A stretch of 64,000 bases of DNA, from positions 3,100,001 to 3,164,000 of the forward strand of contig NZ_JBBOCA010000001.1 of NCBI RefSeq assembly GCF_038002225.1, read 5' to 3'. The DNA is from Paenibacillus sp. FSL R7-0204 (lineage in GTDB: Bacteria; Bacillota; Bacilli; Paenibacillales; Paenibacillaceae). Of the stretch, positions 26,966 to 35,375 are shown piece by piece. Numbering within the stretch: the stretch's first letter is position 1; the number at the start of each line of letters is the position of its first letter. The notes beneath the pieces were generated by a model. The model did no database searches. It saw only the letters and a program-made list of their open reading frames with translations, and was not told the origin of the DNA. The position numbers and the translations under genes were made by a program.

Positions 26966-27905
26966 CCCCCAATAAAGGCACGATATAGTCACGGAACACA
27001 TCCACTGGAGGATTATTCTTCCCGCGCTTGTTATCCTGGGTCAGCACAGCGACGAGCTGAAGCTCCGGCACTACATAGATGAATTGCCCGGCGTACCCGC
27101 GGGCGTAATAGTAGTCTACCAGACTGAATTCTCCGGCTGCTGTGCTGCAGGACAGGGCATCTGTCCACCAATGCCAGCCGTATCCTCCGTGGCGGGGAGG
27201 CTCCGTGTGCATGACTGGCTGTACCGAACGTGCGGCCCGCGTTCTGGAGATGATCTGAGAATCCTTCCATACCCCCTGCTGCAAATAGAGCTGTCCGAAA
27301 TTCAGCAGATCGGCCGGCCGCAGCTTCAGCCCGAAGCCGCCGGTATGGATGCCCTGGGGGTCCGATTCCCAGTCATAATCCCGGATGCCGAGCGGTCCGA
27401 AAAGAGCCTGTTCGGCATAGCTGGCTGTGCTCTGTCCTGTGGCTTGTACCAGAATCGAAGACAGCAATTGCGAGATTCCCGAATTGTATTCCATCCGGGT
27501 ACCCGGCTCATCCGCAAGCGGCTGCTCCAGCACATAATTCACCCAATGCGGGGTGCGTGTCATCTTCGGGAAGGAGTTTGCCCCGCCGAACTCCGTCCAG
27601 CGAAAGCCTGCGGACATGGTCAGCAGCTGCTCTAGTGTAATGTTCTGCTTCCGTGCGTCCTTATCGCGCAGAACCTGCGGGAAAAAGCCGCTCAGAGGTG
27701 CTGAAGGGCCGGGCAGCAGCCCCTGGTCCATGGCGATGCAGATCAGCGCAGAGAGGATGCTCTTGGTGCAGGAGTTGATCTTCGCCAGCTCGGAGGCCGT
27801 GCGCTGATCTCTATAATGTTCGAAGATCAGCCTGCCTTGCTGCTGAATCAGACAGCTCCGCAGATTCAGCGGCGCAAGCGAGGCCGATAGGGTGGACAGG
27901 TTCAT
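26958..27905 (-). CDS. Serine hydrolase, class C beta-lactamase / DD-peptidase fold
   Basis: 315 residues. The SxxK catalytic motif is SCTK (S45, K48), followed by a YxN motif (YNSG) near residue 155 and a third motif region GYAGQ near residue 280. No signal peptide or membrane helix is visible, so a cytoplasmic esterase or amide hydrolase like the 6-aminohexanoate-dimer hydrolase group is more likely than a cell-wall enzyme. Substrate unknown. It converges on gerB with an 8-bp overlap. The 211-bp gap to the GNAT gene at 28117 shows nothing beyond AT-rich promoter-like DNA. Confidence 0.82.
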   Translation of the reverse strand: MNLSTLSASLAPLNLRSCLIQQQGRLIFEHYRDQRTASELAKINSCTKSILSALICIAMDQGLLPGPSAPLSGFFPQVLRDKDARKQNITLEQLLTMSAGFRWTEFGGANSFPKMTRTPHWVNYVLEQPLADEPGTRMEYNSGISQLLSSILVQATGQSTASYAEQALFGPLGIRDYDWESDPQGIHTGGFGLKLRPADLLNFGQLYLQQGVWKDSQIISRTRAARSVQPVMHTEPPRHGGYGWHWWTDALSCSTAAGEFSLVDYYYARGYAGQFIYVVPELQLVAVLTQDNKRGKNNPPVDVFRDYIVPLLGAT

Positions 27906-28116
27906 TGGGATTTTCCTTTCTGTATTTACTTATATCACTTGAATGTCTGTGTACTCGCTGGATGAATTCTCATGTATTATCTCAATCCTCCGCCTCGAAG
28001 TCCAATTTGTTTATACACATTTATTACCAGCCGCGGCTTGCCATAGTCAGTTATTATAAGATTATATAAGAAGCGCTAAGAAGTTAACGTCAGGCATACA
28101 GGAGCGGAGGAGATTT

Positions 28117-28665
28117 ATGGTTCAGGATCACGAATTGCGGATACGTCCAATAGCTGAAGGGGATCTGCCCAGGCTGTGGGAGCTCGCTTATAAAGAGGAA
28201 GCACCGGAATGGAAGAAATGGGATGCGCCTTATTATGAACATAAGCGGATTACATGGGAGACGTATTACGGGAAGCGAGCCGAAATTATTGGATGTGGGA
28301 ACAATTGGGTAATAGAAGTAGAGGGCGTTGTTATAGGCGATGTCAGCTACTATTGGGAGCATGAGCCGTCATACTGGCTGGAGATGGGGATTGTCATCTA
28401 TGATCCTGCCTTTTGGAGCAGCGGTTACGGAACTAGAGCGCTCAAGCTGTGGATCAGTCATTTATTCACTACCCTTCCGCTAGTCCGTGTCGGCTACACC
28501 ACCTGGTCCGGGAATGAGCGCATGATGAAAGCAGGAATGAAGCTGGGCATGACAATGGAGGCCAGGTTGAGAAAATGCCGCTATTATAACGGAACCTTCT
28601 ATGATTCTATCCGGATGGGGCTGCTTAGAGAGGAGTGGGCGGATACTTTGAAAGAGCAAATATGA
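28117..28665 (+). CDS. GNAT-family N-acetyltransferase (RimJ/RimL type)
   Basis: 182 residues of the Acetyltransf_3 type. The acetyl-CoA-binding motif A lies around residues 90-110 (DPAFWSSGYGTRALKLWI), and the C-terminal LGMTMEARLRKCRYYNGTFYDSIRMGLLREEW segment is typical of RimL-like enzymes that acetylate protein N-termini or small amines. Acceptor unknown. GGAGCGGAGGAG precedes the ATG. Single gene. Confidence 0.85.
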   Translation: MVQDHELRIRPIAEGDLPRLWELAYKEEAPEWKKWDAPYYEHKRITWETYYGKRAEIIGCGNNWVIEVEGVVIGDVSYYWEHEPSYWLEMGIVIYDPAFWSSGYGTRALKLWISHLFTTLPLVRVGYTTWSGNERMMKAGMKLGMTMEARLRKCRYYNGTFYDSIRMGLLREEWADTLKEQI

Positions 28666-28669
28666 ATGT

Positions 28670-28734
28670 TTGTGAAAAAAGACACAATTTCGTGAAAATT
28701 ATCACGTTGTATTCATAAAATTTTAATATATAAT
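28670..28734 (+). promoter_or_regulatory. Promoter with two Crp/Fnr-like (or Rex-like) sites
   Basis: TTGTAT (28707-28712), 16 bp, TATAAT (28729-28734). Directly upstream is CGTGAAAATTATCACG (28691-28706), a perfect NGTGA-N6-TCACN palindrome centred near -42.5, and 20 bp further up TTGTGAAAAAAGACACAA (28670-28687), centred near -62.5. The spacing is what an activator of the Crp/Fnr family would use; the upper site also resembles a Rex box with two mismatches. Confidence 0.55.
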
Positions 28735-28766
28735 AAGATTAACTTAAAGAAACAGGGGGAATTAAA

Positions 28767-29321
28767 ATGAAATTATTTAAAGTATTAGTAGTAGCAGGCG
28801 TATCGGTAGCTTTGTTGTCGGGTTGTGGATCGGATAAAAACAATGCAGACAAAGGGGCAGCAGCGACAACTGCTCCAGCAACAGAGCAGACAGATGCAAA
28901 AACCTCCGCTTCGATCGTGAACCAGGCTGATTCTTTCATTAATGCAGTAAGTGACAAGGGAACCTGGATCGTTGCTGTGCTGAATGATCTGACTGTGGAC
29001 AAGGATGTAGTGGTAGCAGGCGAATTCCACGACAAGAACGATACAGCTAAGCCGATCTACCGTAAGCTGGCCTTGTACGCACAGGATGCAGACCACAAAG
29101 TTACAGCTTCGTACACCCTTACAGCGCCGAAAGTAACTGTACAGAGCGAGAACTTCCGCGTTCAAGGCGGTACGATTAAAGGTGATGTATATGTAGAAGC
29201 TAACGGCTTCAACGTGTATAAGGATGCTACCATCGACGGCAACTTGTACTTCTCCAGCGAAGATGTGAAGGCAACGGCTGTACTTGAAGGTAAAGTAACC
29301 GGAGCTACTGAAGTTAAATAA
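28767..29321 (+). CDS. Lipoprotein with beta-helix-like C-terminal region
   Basis: 184 residues. The signal peptide ends in a lipobox LSGC (Cys about residue 20), followed by an Ala/Thr/Gln-rich linker. Residues about 55-184 consist of short repeating strands (TVDKDVVVAGEF, GTIKGDVYVEANGFNV, TIDGNLYFSSEDVKA) that resemble the polymer-forming or bactofilin-like beta-helix. It should be anchored on the outer face of the membrane. Function unknown. A GGGGG ribosome site, an activator-type promoter upstream and a terminator downstream make it a single-gene unit. Confidence 0.75.
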   Translation: MKLFKVLVVAGVSVALLSGCGSDKNNADKGAAATTAPATEQTDAKTSASIVNQADSFINAVSDKGTWIVAVLNDLTVDKDVVVAGEFHDKNDTAKPIYRKLALYAQDADHKVTASYTLTAPKVTVQSENFRVQGGTIKGDVYVEANGFNVYKDATIDGNLYFSSEDVKATAVLEGKVTGATEVK

Positions 29322-29351
29322 TATCATTCACAGCATAGAAGCGAATGACAT

Positions 29352-29398
29352 AAGCCAGCAGATGAAGGCCCACTTGGAGCCTGGTCTGCTGGCTTTTT
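29352..29398 (+). terminator. Rho-independent terminator
   Basis: AAGCCAGCAGA and TCTGCTGGCTT, an 11-bp stem, followed by TTT, 30 bp after the lipoprotein stop. Confidence 0.85.
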
Positions 29399-29440
29399 GC
29401 ATGAATAAATAAATGGTTATAGCTTGCTGCAGGGGTACTT

Positions 29441-29497
29441 TTGTAATCTGACCGGAAATATTCTATAGTTAGATGGAAGCCATTGTAAGCGCAAACA
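29441..29497 (+). promoter_or_regulatory. SigA-like promoter with a CcpA (cre) site
   Basis: TTGTAA (29441-29446), 17 bp, TATAGT (29464-29469). At about +8 to +22 lies TTGTAAGCGCAAACA (29483-29497), which fits every position of the cre consensus WTGNAANCGNWNNCW. A cre there would repress the following gene when preferred sugars are present. Confidence 0.55.
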
Positions 29498-29510
29498 CTT
29501 GGGATTGGGG

Positions 29511-30221
29511 ATGTATAAAGAGATGAAAACTACACGTAGATGGGGCATGGCAGCCGGAGTGATTCTTGCTTCGGTAGCGGTACTCTATATCTTATTATAT
29601 ATGTACGAAAAACCAGGCGGCTGGTCTGACCGGCGGATGTCGCAAGCGTTAGGACTGGAGCAGACCCTCCAGATTCCGCTTGGCGACAGTCCGGAGGAAG
29701 CCGTACGGTTGTTCCGTGAGTCAGATTCCATGACGGTGGTACATAAGGAGACTGTCGGCAGGGGAGAGCTTGTGTTCCTTACCCGGTCAGGCCAGCAGGA
29801 AGGCGGCGACCTTCAGGTAGAGTATGTCCGCAAGACTTGGCTTGGATGGAAATGGGTCTGGGGAGCAGGGTATGGACTCGGCGAAGAGCCTTCCCCAGCG
29901 GCCATGAATTATATGAGGGTGCCTGAAATAGAGCAGGTCTCCACGCCGTTTCCCATGGTATTCGGAGAAGTGCTGGACCCGAACATTGACCAAATCATTA
30001 TTCAGCAGAAGGAAGCCGGGACGGACAAATCCGAAGCGAAGCTGATTACGGCGGCTTCCGGCCGGACGATCTGGTTTGCTTTTCAGCCGGCGACGGCAGG
30101 CGTTCCGTTCGAGATTGAAGGACTGGACCAGGCCGGAAAAATAATCGCTACCAAGGTTATTACAGATGACCGGGGCAGCGGGACGATTGTGCCCCCGGTA
30201 AATGGGTCAATCTCCGAATGA
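29511..30221 (+). CDS. Membrane-anchored extracytoplasmic protein of unknown function
   Basis: 236 residues with one N-terminal membrane segment (about 12-32 after a basic KTTRRW stretch) and an otherwise soluble, probably external domain. No family recognised. Start choice is uncertain: ATG at 29511 after TTGGGG, or ATG at 29523; a TTG at 29499 is less likely. The gene stands alone, is preceded by a promoter with a cre-like site, and converges on the ABC exporter gene 21 bp beyond its stop. Confidence 0.6.
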   Translation: MYKEMKTTRRWGMAAGVILASVAVLYILLYMYEKPGGWSDRRMSQALGLEQTLQIPLGDSPEEAVRLFRESDSMTVVHKETVGRGELVFLTRSGQQEGGDLQVEYVRKTWLGWKWVWGAGYGLGEEPSPAAMNYMRVPEIEQVSTPFPMVFGEVLDPNIDQIIIQQKEAGTDKSEAKLITAASGRTIWFAFQPATAGVPFEIEGLDQAGKIIATKVITDDRGSGTIVPPVNGSISE

Positions 30222-30242
30222 GGAATGTTGATAGACTCCGAG

Positions 30243-32078
30243 TCATCCTGCAGTAAGCGATTCCGGAAGTAGTGCCGAACCCCTGGTTCCAGCCCCTGTA
30301 GAGTTGAATTGTAAGTGGTAGAGGTCAGCATAGAGTCCGTTTTGCTCCAGAAGTTCATCATGTGTCCCTTCCTCGGCGATTGTCCCCTGGTCAAGAACTA
30401 TAATCCGCGAGGCATCCCGTACCGTTGACAGTCTGTGGGCTATCACGAGGGTGGTCCTGTCTGACATTAGCCGTTCGAGTGATTGCTGCACCAGCCGTTC
30501 AGACTCATTATCAAGTGCTGATGTAGCTTCATCCAGCAGCAGGAGCGGTGCATTACGCAGGAATGCTCTGGCGATGGCCAGGCGTTGCCTTTGACCGCCG
30601 GATAAGGAGGAGCCATGTTCACCAATCATTGTGTCATAGCCTTCCGGCAGGCGCATGATAAATTCATCTGCACCTGCCAACCGGGCGGCTTCTCGTATCT
30701 CCCCGTCCGTTGCCTCAGCTGCGCTGAATGCAATATTCTCCCGGATACTGCCCGAGAATAAGTAGGGATTCTGCGGTACATAGGAGATCATCCGGCGGGC
30801 CTCTTCCAACTGACCGTGTACTGCATTACCGCACACGTTAATACTGCCGGTTTGCGGTTCATACAGTCCGCAGCATAATCGTACCAGTGTTGTTTTACCC
30901 GAGCCGCTGGGTCCGACAATAGCGACGGTCTCGCCATGCTGTAGCTGGAGATTAATCTCTGATAAGCCGGTCTTCTCCTTGGACTGAGGCCCAGCGAAGC
31001 TATAGCACAGCCCTTGTATACTTAATACATTCTCCTCAGTAGTGGCCACTTCTCCAGGGGAAGAGAAGCGGCCGCTGTATGCTTCTCCTTCCAAAGTAGC
31101 ATCAAGAATTTCAAATACACGATCAGCTGCACCGAGTGATTCCTGTACCCCGCCCCAAGTCTGCGACATTTCGACGAACGGCCATTGAACTCGTCCCATC
31201 AGGAGGATGAAGGCAAGCACTTCACCTGCTGTGGTCTCTCCCCGCATCGCTGATCTTGCAATTAGTACAGCACAGCTGATCATTACAGCGTTGTTGATGA
31301 AAGCGGAAGAATGCCAGAGCAGGGCATTCAGCAGGGTTCTTTGCTGCTCAAGCTGGTTCAGTTTTCTGCGTTCCGTGGCATACCTGCTGAGCAGCATATT
31401 CTCCAGTGAAAATGAACGGACGACCTTCATCCCTTGAGTAGTCTCCTGCAGAATTCCCCGTAACAGGGCTTCTTGGGCATAGATCTGCGTGAACAGCTTG
31501 CGCAGTTTGCGGTCAAAGAAACGTCCTGACAGAAAGACCACAGGTCCCGTGCCAAGTGCAAGCAGTGCGAGCCATACATCCATACTGGCTAAATACAGAA
31601 ATGCTACCAAGCAGAGCAATAGATTATAGCCCAGATCGTAAACCAGACTACTGATCATTCCCATGGCTGCTCCCACATCCTTAGTATTGCGAGAGGTCAG
31701 ATCGCCGGAATGCATAGCTTCCAGACGGCTGTAAGGCAGCCGGTGACTGGTGTCAAAGAACTTTGCCCGGAAATCCCAGGACATACGGCTGTGAACGGTG
31801 AAGCGGAGGTAATGCTGCAGCATAAGACAGAGGATAGTCACTAGACAAGCCAGGGAACAAATTACGGTTATCCTTGTCAAGGACAGCATATCGGTATTGT
31901 TAATAGTATCAATGAAAACCTGTTGAATCGTGGCGAACCCGATATCCAGGGCAAGCTTGGCTGTGAGCAATACCACAGCTGTCAGAAATCCGAGCCGGTA
32001 TGGCTTGATATAAGGGAGCAGCCGCTTGAGCGCTTCCCGAAGCCGGATTGGGCCAGCTGAAGATGAATTAGCATTCAT
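30243..32078 (-). CDS. ABC exporter half-transporter, second subunit
   Basis: 611 residues: six membrane segments in the N-terminal 330 residues, then an ATPase domain with Walker [10 protein letters not shown] (about residue 387), signature LSGGQRQR and Walker B LLLLDEATSALD. It pairs with the subunit encoded just upstream to make a heterodimeric multidrug or lipid exporter of the BmrCD/YheHI type. The start at 32078 follows GGAAGGAGG and overlaps the upstream gene by 11 bp; a longer frame to 32117 was rejected for lack of a ribosome site. Second of two exporter genes and third in the regulator-led operon. Confidence 0.9.
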   Translation of the reverse strand: MNANSSSAGPIRLREALKRLLPYIKPYRLGFLTAVVLLTAKLALDIGFATIQQVFIDTINNTDMLSLTRITVICSLACLVTILCLMLQHYLRFTVHSRMSWDFRAKFFDTSHRLPYSRLEAMHSGDLTSRNTKDVGAAMGMISSLVYDLGYNLLLCLVAFLYLASMDVWLALLALGTGPVVFLSGRFFDRKLRKLFTQIYAQEALLRGILQETTQGMKVVRSFSLENMLLSRYATERRKLNQLEQQRTLLNALLWHSSAFINNAVMISCAVLIARSAMRGETTAGEVLAFILLMGRVQWPFVEMSQTWGGVQESLGAADRVFEILDATLEGEAYSGRFSSPGEVATTEENVLSIQGLCYSFAGPQSKEKTGLSEINLQLQHGETVAIVGPSGSGKTTLVRLCCGLYEPQTGSINVCGNAVHGQLEEARRMISYVPQNPYLFSGSIRENIAFSAAEATDGEIREAARLAGADEFIMRLPEGYDTMIGEHGSSLSGGQRQRLAIARAFLRNAPLLLLDEATSALDNESERLVQQSLERLMSDRTTLVIAHRLSTVRDASRIIVLDQGTIAEEGTHDELLEQNGLYADLYHLQFNSTGAGTRGSALLPESLTAG

Positions 32079-33915
32079 TTTGTAATCCTCCTTCCGCAAT
32101 CTCCTCTGTCTGGACACCCGCCTGGGCCATAGCGTGGTACTTGCCTTGCATGGCCATCAGCTCCCCGTGGGTCCCTTGTTCTGTAATCGCTCCTGCTTCC
32201 ATGAAGTAAATATGATCCGCATGCCTGATGGTTGACAGCCGGTGGGCAATCACCACTGTGGTCCGGTTCATCATCAGCACCTGCAAAGCCTGCTGAACAA
32301 CCTCCTCATTATGGCTGTCAAGGGCAGCAGTAGGCTCATCAAGCAGCAACAGCCCCGGTTCACGGACGAAGGCCCGGGCAATGGATAGCCGCTGACGTTC
32401 ACCTCCTGATAAAGTAAGTCCCCTTTCACCGATAATCGTCTCATATTGTTGGGGAGTTCCCATAATGAACTTGTGGATACCCGCATTTTTAGCAGCGGAT
32501 ATAACTTCTTCACGGGACGCCTCGGGTCGTCCCCAGGCAATATTCTCGTATAGTGAACCGGAGAATAGATAAGGCTCCTGGGATACGTAGGAGATATGTC
32601 TGCGCCAGCTATGCGGTGGAATCGTATGTAAAGGCATGCCGCCATGATGGATGCTCCCTCCATCAGGCACATAAGCTGCAAGCATTAGCTGAAGAATGGT
32701 ACTTTTGCCGCTGCCGCTGGCACCTGCAAAGGCAGTTACCTTTCCGGGCTCAATCCGCAGATGGATGCCGGTTAATACTTTGTGTTGTCCGTACCCGAAG
32801 GTGACATTACGGAATACAAGGGGCAGCTGACCGGCTGCAGGCTGCTTATCTTCAGTCCATGCTTCAGGGTTCTGTTCTGCAGCGTCTGTATTCGCCGGGC
32901 TCTCGCCTTCTAAGGGCAGATCCATAATCTCAAATAAACGTCTACCTTGTGCCAGTGAAGCTTGTAATTCAGTCCATAGATTGGCAAGCTTGGATAGCGG
33001 ATTAGAAATTTGCTCAAAACAGAGAAGAAAAGCGGCAACGGCCCCTACATCAAGCCGGCCTCCGACTACCAGATAGCCACCATAAGAGAGAACATAGAGC
33101 AATCCGCCGAGGGTAACAGCCAGAGGCATATTGTATCCTACAGCTTCAACCCGTGATACTGACAAATGAACAGTGTTAAATTGTCGGACTCTGTGGTTGA
33201 ACTGCCCTAGCAGGCGGGAAGCAAGGGAGAAAGCACGCACGACCTCAGCGCCCTGTATCGAATCCTGAACGAATGCCTGTTGTTCACTCTCGATACTCTG
33301 GCGCTGCTCATTCATCCTGCGAAGCCGGGAGGTAAAGGGGAGCATGACCAGCGGGACCAGCGAACAGATGAGTATAGTACCCAGAGTTAGAACAAACTGC
33401 AGAGACAGAAGATAAGTCAGCAGAAATGCGATTTGCAGTAGATTGCTGATCAGTTCGGTGGTCTTCCTGTTAATTCCTTGCTGGGCGGCTGGCGCAGAAT
33501 CGTTCATCCGGCTGATCAGATCGGCGGAATGATAACGGTCCAGCTCTTTCATCTGAATGTTCATTAACCTTGTCAGCAGGGAGACCTGGAGCCTGGAGGT
33601 GGATTTGATCTCCAGCAGTCCTGAGAGATAGGTATTCAGAAAGTGGACTCCAGCATCGATAACTATAATGACAACGGCAAGAGTCATCGCGGCTGCAAGA
33701 CCGGAAGTGTCATGGTGTGTAGCCGCATTAATAATACGCCGTAGAATTTCAGCAATACCTACGCTTGTAAGTGAGGTGATGGCTGCAAAAAAACAAAGGA
33801 TGATATACCAGCCAGTATATGGTTTGCCTAGCTTCAGCAAACGGATAAAGATATTTTGGGCAGCGGCGGGTTGTTTATCTAGTGGTACTGCTCCGGTAGT
33901 AGTGGTCCGATTCAA
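32068..33915 (-). CDS. ABC exporter half-transporter, first subunit
   Basis: 615 residues with the same layout as its partner: six membrane segments and a C-terminal ATPase with Walker A GASGSGKST (about residue 396), signature LSGGERQR (about 501) and Walker B LLLLDEPTAALD (about 520). In heterodimers one subunit often has a non-canonical Walker B Glu; here both subunits keep the catalytic E after DE, so two active sites are possible. It starts with TTG after CTGGAGGGG and lies 29 bp downstream of an ArsR-type regulator gene that probably controls it. Confidence 0.9.
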   Translation of the reverse strand: MNRTTTTGAVPLDKQPAAAQNIFIRLLKLGKPYTGWYIILCFFAAITSLTSVGIAEILRRIINAATHHDTSGLAAAMTLAVVIIVIDAGVHFLNTYLSGLLEIKSTSRLQVSLLTRLMNIQMKELDRYHSADLISRMNDSAPAAQQGINRKTTELISNLLQIAFLLTYLLSLQFVLTLGTILICSLVPLVMLPFTSRLRRMNEQRQSIESEQQAFVQDSIQGAEVVRAFSLASRLLGQFNHRVRQFNTVHLSVSRVEAVGYNMPLAVTLGGLLYVLSYGGYLVVGGRLDVGAVAAFLLCFEQISNPLSKLANLWTELQASLAQGRRLFEIMDLPLEGESPANTDAAEQNPEAWTEDKQPAAGQLPLVFRNVTFGYGQHKVLTGIHLRIEPGKVTAFAGASGSGKSTILQLMLAAYVPDGGSIHHGGMPLHTIPPHSWRRHISYVSQEPYLFSGSLYENIAWGRPEASREEVISAAKNAGIHKFIMGTPQQYETIIGERGLTLSGGERQRLSIARAFVREPGLLLLDEPTAALDSHNEEVVQQALQVLMMNRTTVVIAHRLSTIRHADHIYFMEAGAITEQGTHGELMAMQGKYHAMAQAGVQTEEIAEGGLQNEC

Positions 33916-33944
33916 GGGGAACCCCTCCAGTTAATAATTGGGTC

Positions 33945-35051
33945 TTAATCCAGCATGACTTTTGTTGTTAAGGCAAGCAGATTGCGCAAAGTATCGGTTC
34001 TGAGCACATAATACAGGCGGTGATCTACCCGCTCGATGTCCAGAAGATCCAGGAAAAACAGGAAGTTGGCATGATAATTCACAGCTGCAGGTGTGATGCC
34101 AAGCGCAGTAGCGATTTCCTTACCATAGTGCGGCCGCTGTTTGAGTAAGAGCAGGAGATCCAGGCGCCGTTTATCCGAGAAGGCCTTGAGGAACAGCTCG
34201 GTCTTCTCCCGGTCGGCAACGGGGCCGTATACGCGGTCATTGTGTACGCCGAAGATGACCCAGCCTATCTGCCCGGTTTCTGTATGGAAATTGTAGAAGC
34301 TGTTGTTCACCTGTGAAACAAAGCTGACATGGAAGGTGGCAGGAAAGTCAAAGAGTGCAGGCTCATTCTTATGAAGTTCACGAATAAAAACCTCCGGGGT
34401 ACTACGGAACTGTGCCTCATAACGGAGTGAGGCCTGTTCAGAAATTGCTTGAATCCGGTCTTTCCAGTGAATGAAAACATCCTGATGGAATTGACGCAGG
34501 AGCTGTATGTAACGCAGCTTGGTTTCTTGCGGACGTGCAAGGCATTCAAGCAGCGGACCATGGGCTTCTACCACCTCAGGCTGAGGTTGCGTGTCCGAAG
34601 CAAGTTCTAAGAGCTTATTGAGATCCTTTTTGACCACCTCCCAATCGTAGCCCTTCAACAGTGCCTCCAAATTATCGTGGTAGACGCCATAGACCATCTC
34701 TGAAACGATGTGCTCAGCAGGACTTTTCTCCAGTCTGTTGATCCATTCTTCGGCAGTCTGCGCCTCTGGATAGGAACAGGCAGATTCATATAACGGGAAA
34801 TCCAGTGCATTGTGAAAAAAGTTGTGACGGAAAAAAAACATCAGCTCACGAGTGAAATGAGGTGACAATAACTTGCGGGCATCTTCAAAATAGGTTCCGA
34901 GCAGCTCATCAATTTCGATTTTATATTCCGCTGCCAGATCTGCCAGCTGATCCTCACATGCCAACATTCCCATGGAAACAATAAACTCAATCGCCTCGTT
35001 GTACGCAAAACGGATGTTTTTCAGTAGTGTCTCTTGCAAAGAATCGTTCAT
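33945..35051 (-). CDS. ArsR-type winged-helix regulator of the ABC exporter
   Basis: 368 residues. The C-terminal 80 residues form a winged helix (FSDKRRLDLLLLLKQRPHYGKEIATALGITPAAVNYHANFLFFLDLLD), an ArsR-like repressor reader domain; the N-terminal 280 residues are a large helical or mixed domain likely to sense a ligand, as in the longer ArsR-family regulators with DUF5937-like N-termini. It heads an operon with the two exporter genes. A palindromic candidate operator lies in its own promoter region at 35105-35133, so autoregulation is likely. GGGAGG precedes the ATG. Confidence 0.75.
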   Translation of the reverse strand: MNDSLQETLLKNIRFAYNEAIEFIVSMGMLACEDQLADLAAEYKIEIDELLGTYFEDARKLLSPHFTRELMFFFRHNFFHNALDFPLYESACSYPEAQTAEEWINRLEKSPAEHIVSEMVYGVYHDNLEALLKGYDWEVVKKDLNKLLELASDTQPQPEVVEAHGPLLECLARPQETKLRYIQLLRQFHQDVFIHWKDRIQAISEQASLRYEAQFRSTPEVFIRELHKNEPALFDFPATFHVSFVSQVNNSFYNFHTETGQIGWVIFGVHNDRVYGPVADREKTELFLKAFSDKRRLDLLLLLKQRPHYGKEIATALGITPAAVNYHANFLFFLDLLDIERVDHRLYYVLRTDTLRNLLALTTKVMLD

Positions 35052-35104
35052 TTGTGCCTCCCGTTTATATTTTGTGTTAAGAAAATTGAATATTAATTAA
35101 TTTC

Positions 35105-35133
35105 AAGTAACATTTAATAATTACTTAATGTTA
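35105..35133 (-). promoter_or_regulatory. Palindromic candidate operator of the exporter operon
   Basis: TAACATT (35108-35114) and AATGTTA (35127-35133) form an inverted repeat around 12 bp, interleaved with AAGTAA/TTACTT (35105-35110 and 35121-35126). It lies 54-82 bp upstream of the regulator start in very AT-rich DNA. Confidence 0.45.
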
Positions 35134-35203
35134 AAATAAGCTAAATGCAGGAGTTTGTAAAGTAGAAATTAGTTGTGTTTCATTCAGCTAACGGGTGGAA
35201 CGC

Positions 35204-35250
35204 CAAAAAAACCGCCTCACCGGAAGCCCTACATAGGACTTGGATGAGGC
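35204..35250 (-). terminator. Rho-independent terminator (minus strand)
   Basis: Read on the minus strand, GCCTCATC...GGTGAGGC with an inner AAGTCC/GGGCTT helix is followed by GGTTTTTTTGG. It ends transcription from the LysE gene. Confidence 0.75.
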
Positions 35251-35307
35251 AGTTCGACCGCCTAGTTGCGAATTTGGAAGAGTTTTAATGGAGGAGACAG
35301 GGAAGAG

Positions 35308-35375
35308 TTACGCCAACTGCGATATATACTCATAAGCCGTGATGCCATACACACTTTTGAAATGCCGGTTCAGAT
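35308..35375 (-). pseudogene. Relic of an AraC-type regulator C-terminus
   Basis: Immediately downstream of the LysE stop, the minus strand encodes LNRHFKSVYGITAYEYISQ..., ending in a stop at 35308. This is the last helix-turn-helix of an AraC/XylS-type regulator (pattern F-K-x-x-x-G-x-T-x-x-E-Y). Nothing upstream in the same frame continues the protein, so it is the tail left after a deletion that joined it to the LysE gene. Short length limits confidence. Confidence 0.45.

Noticed and set aside
27906..28116. Regulatory RNA between the serine hydrolase and GNAT genes
   Set aside because: Only short AT-rich segments; no paired structure or terminator seen.
28670..28687. Rex operator as the sole explanation
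   Set aside because: It has two mismatches to the Rex consensus, and the neighbouring site fits Crp/Fnr better; left as an alternative only.
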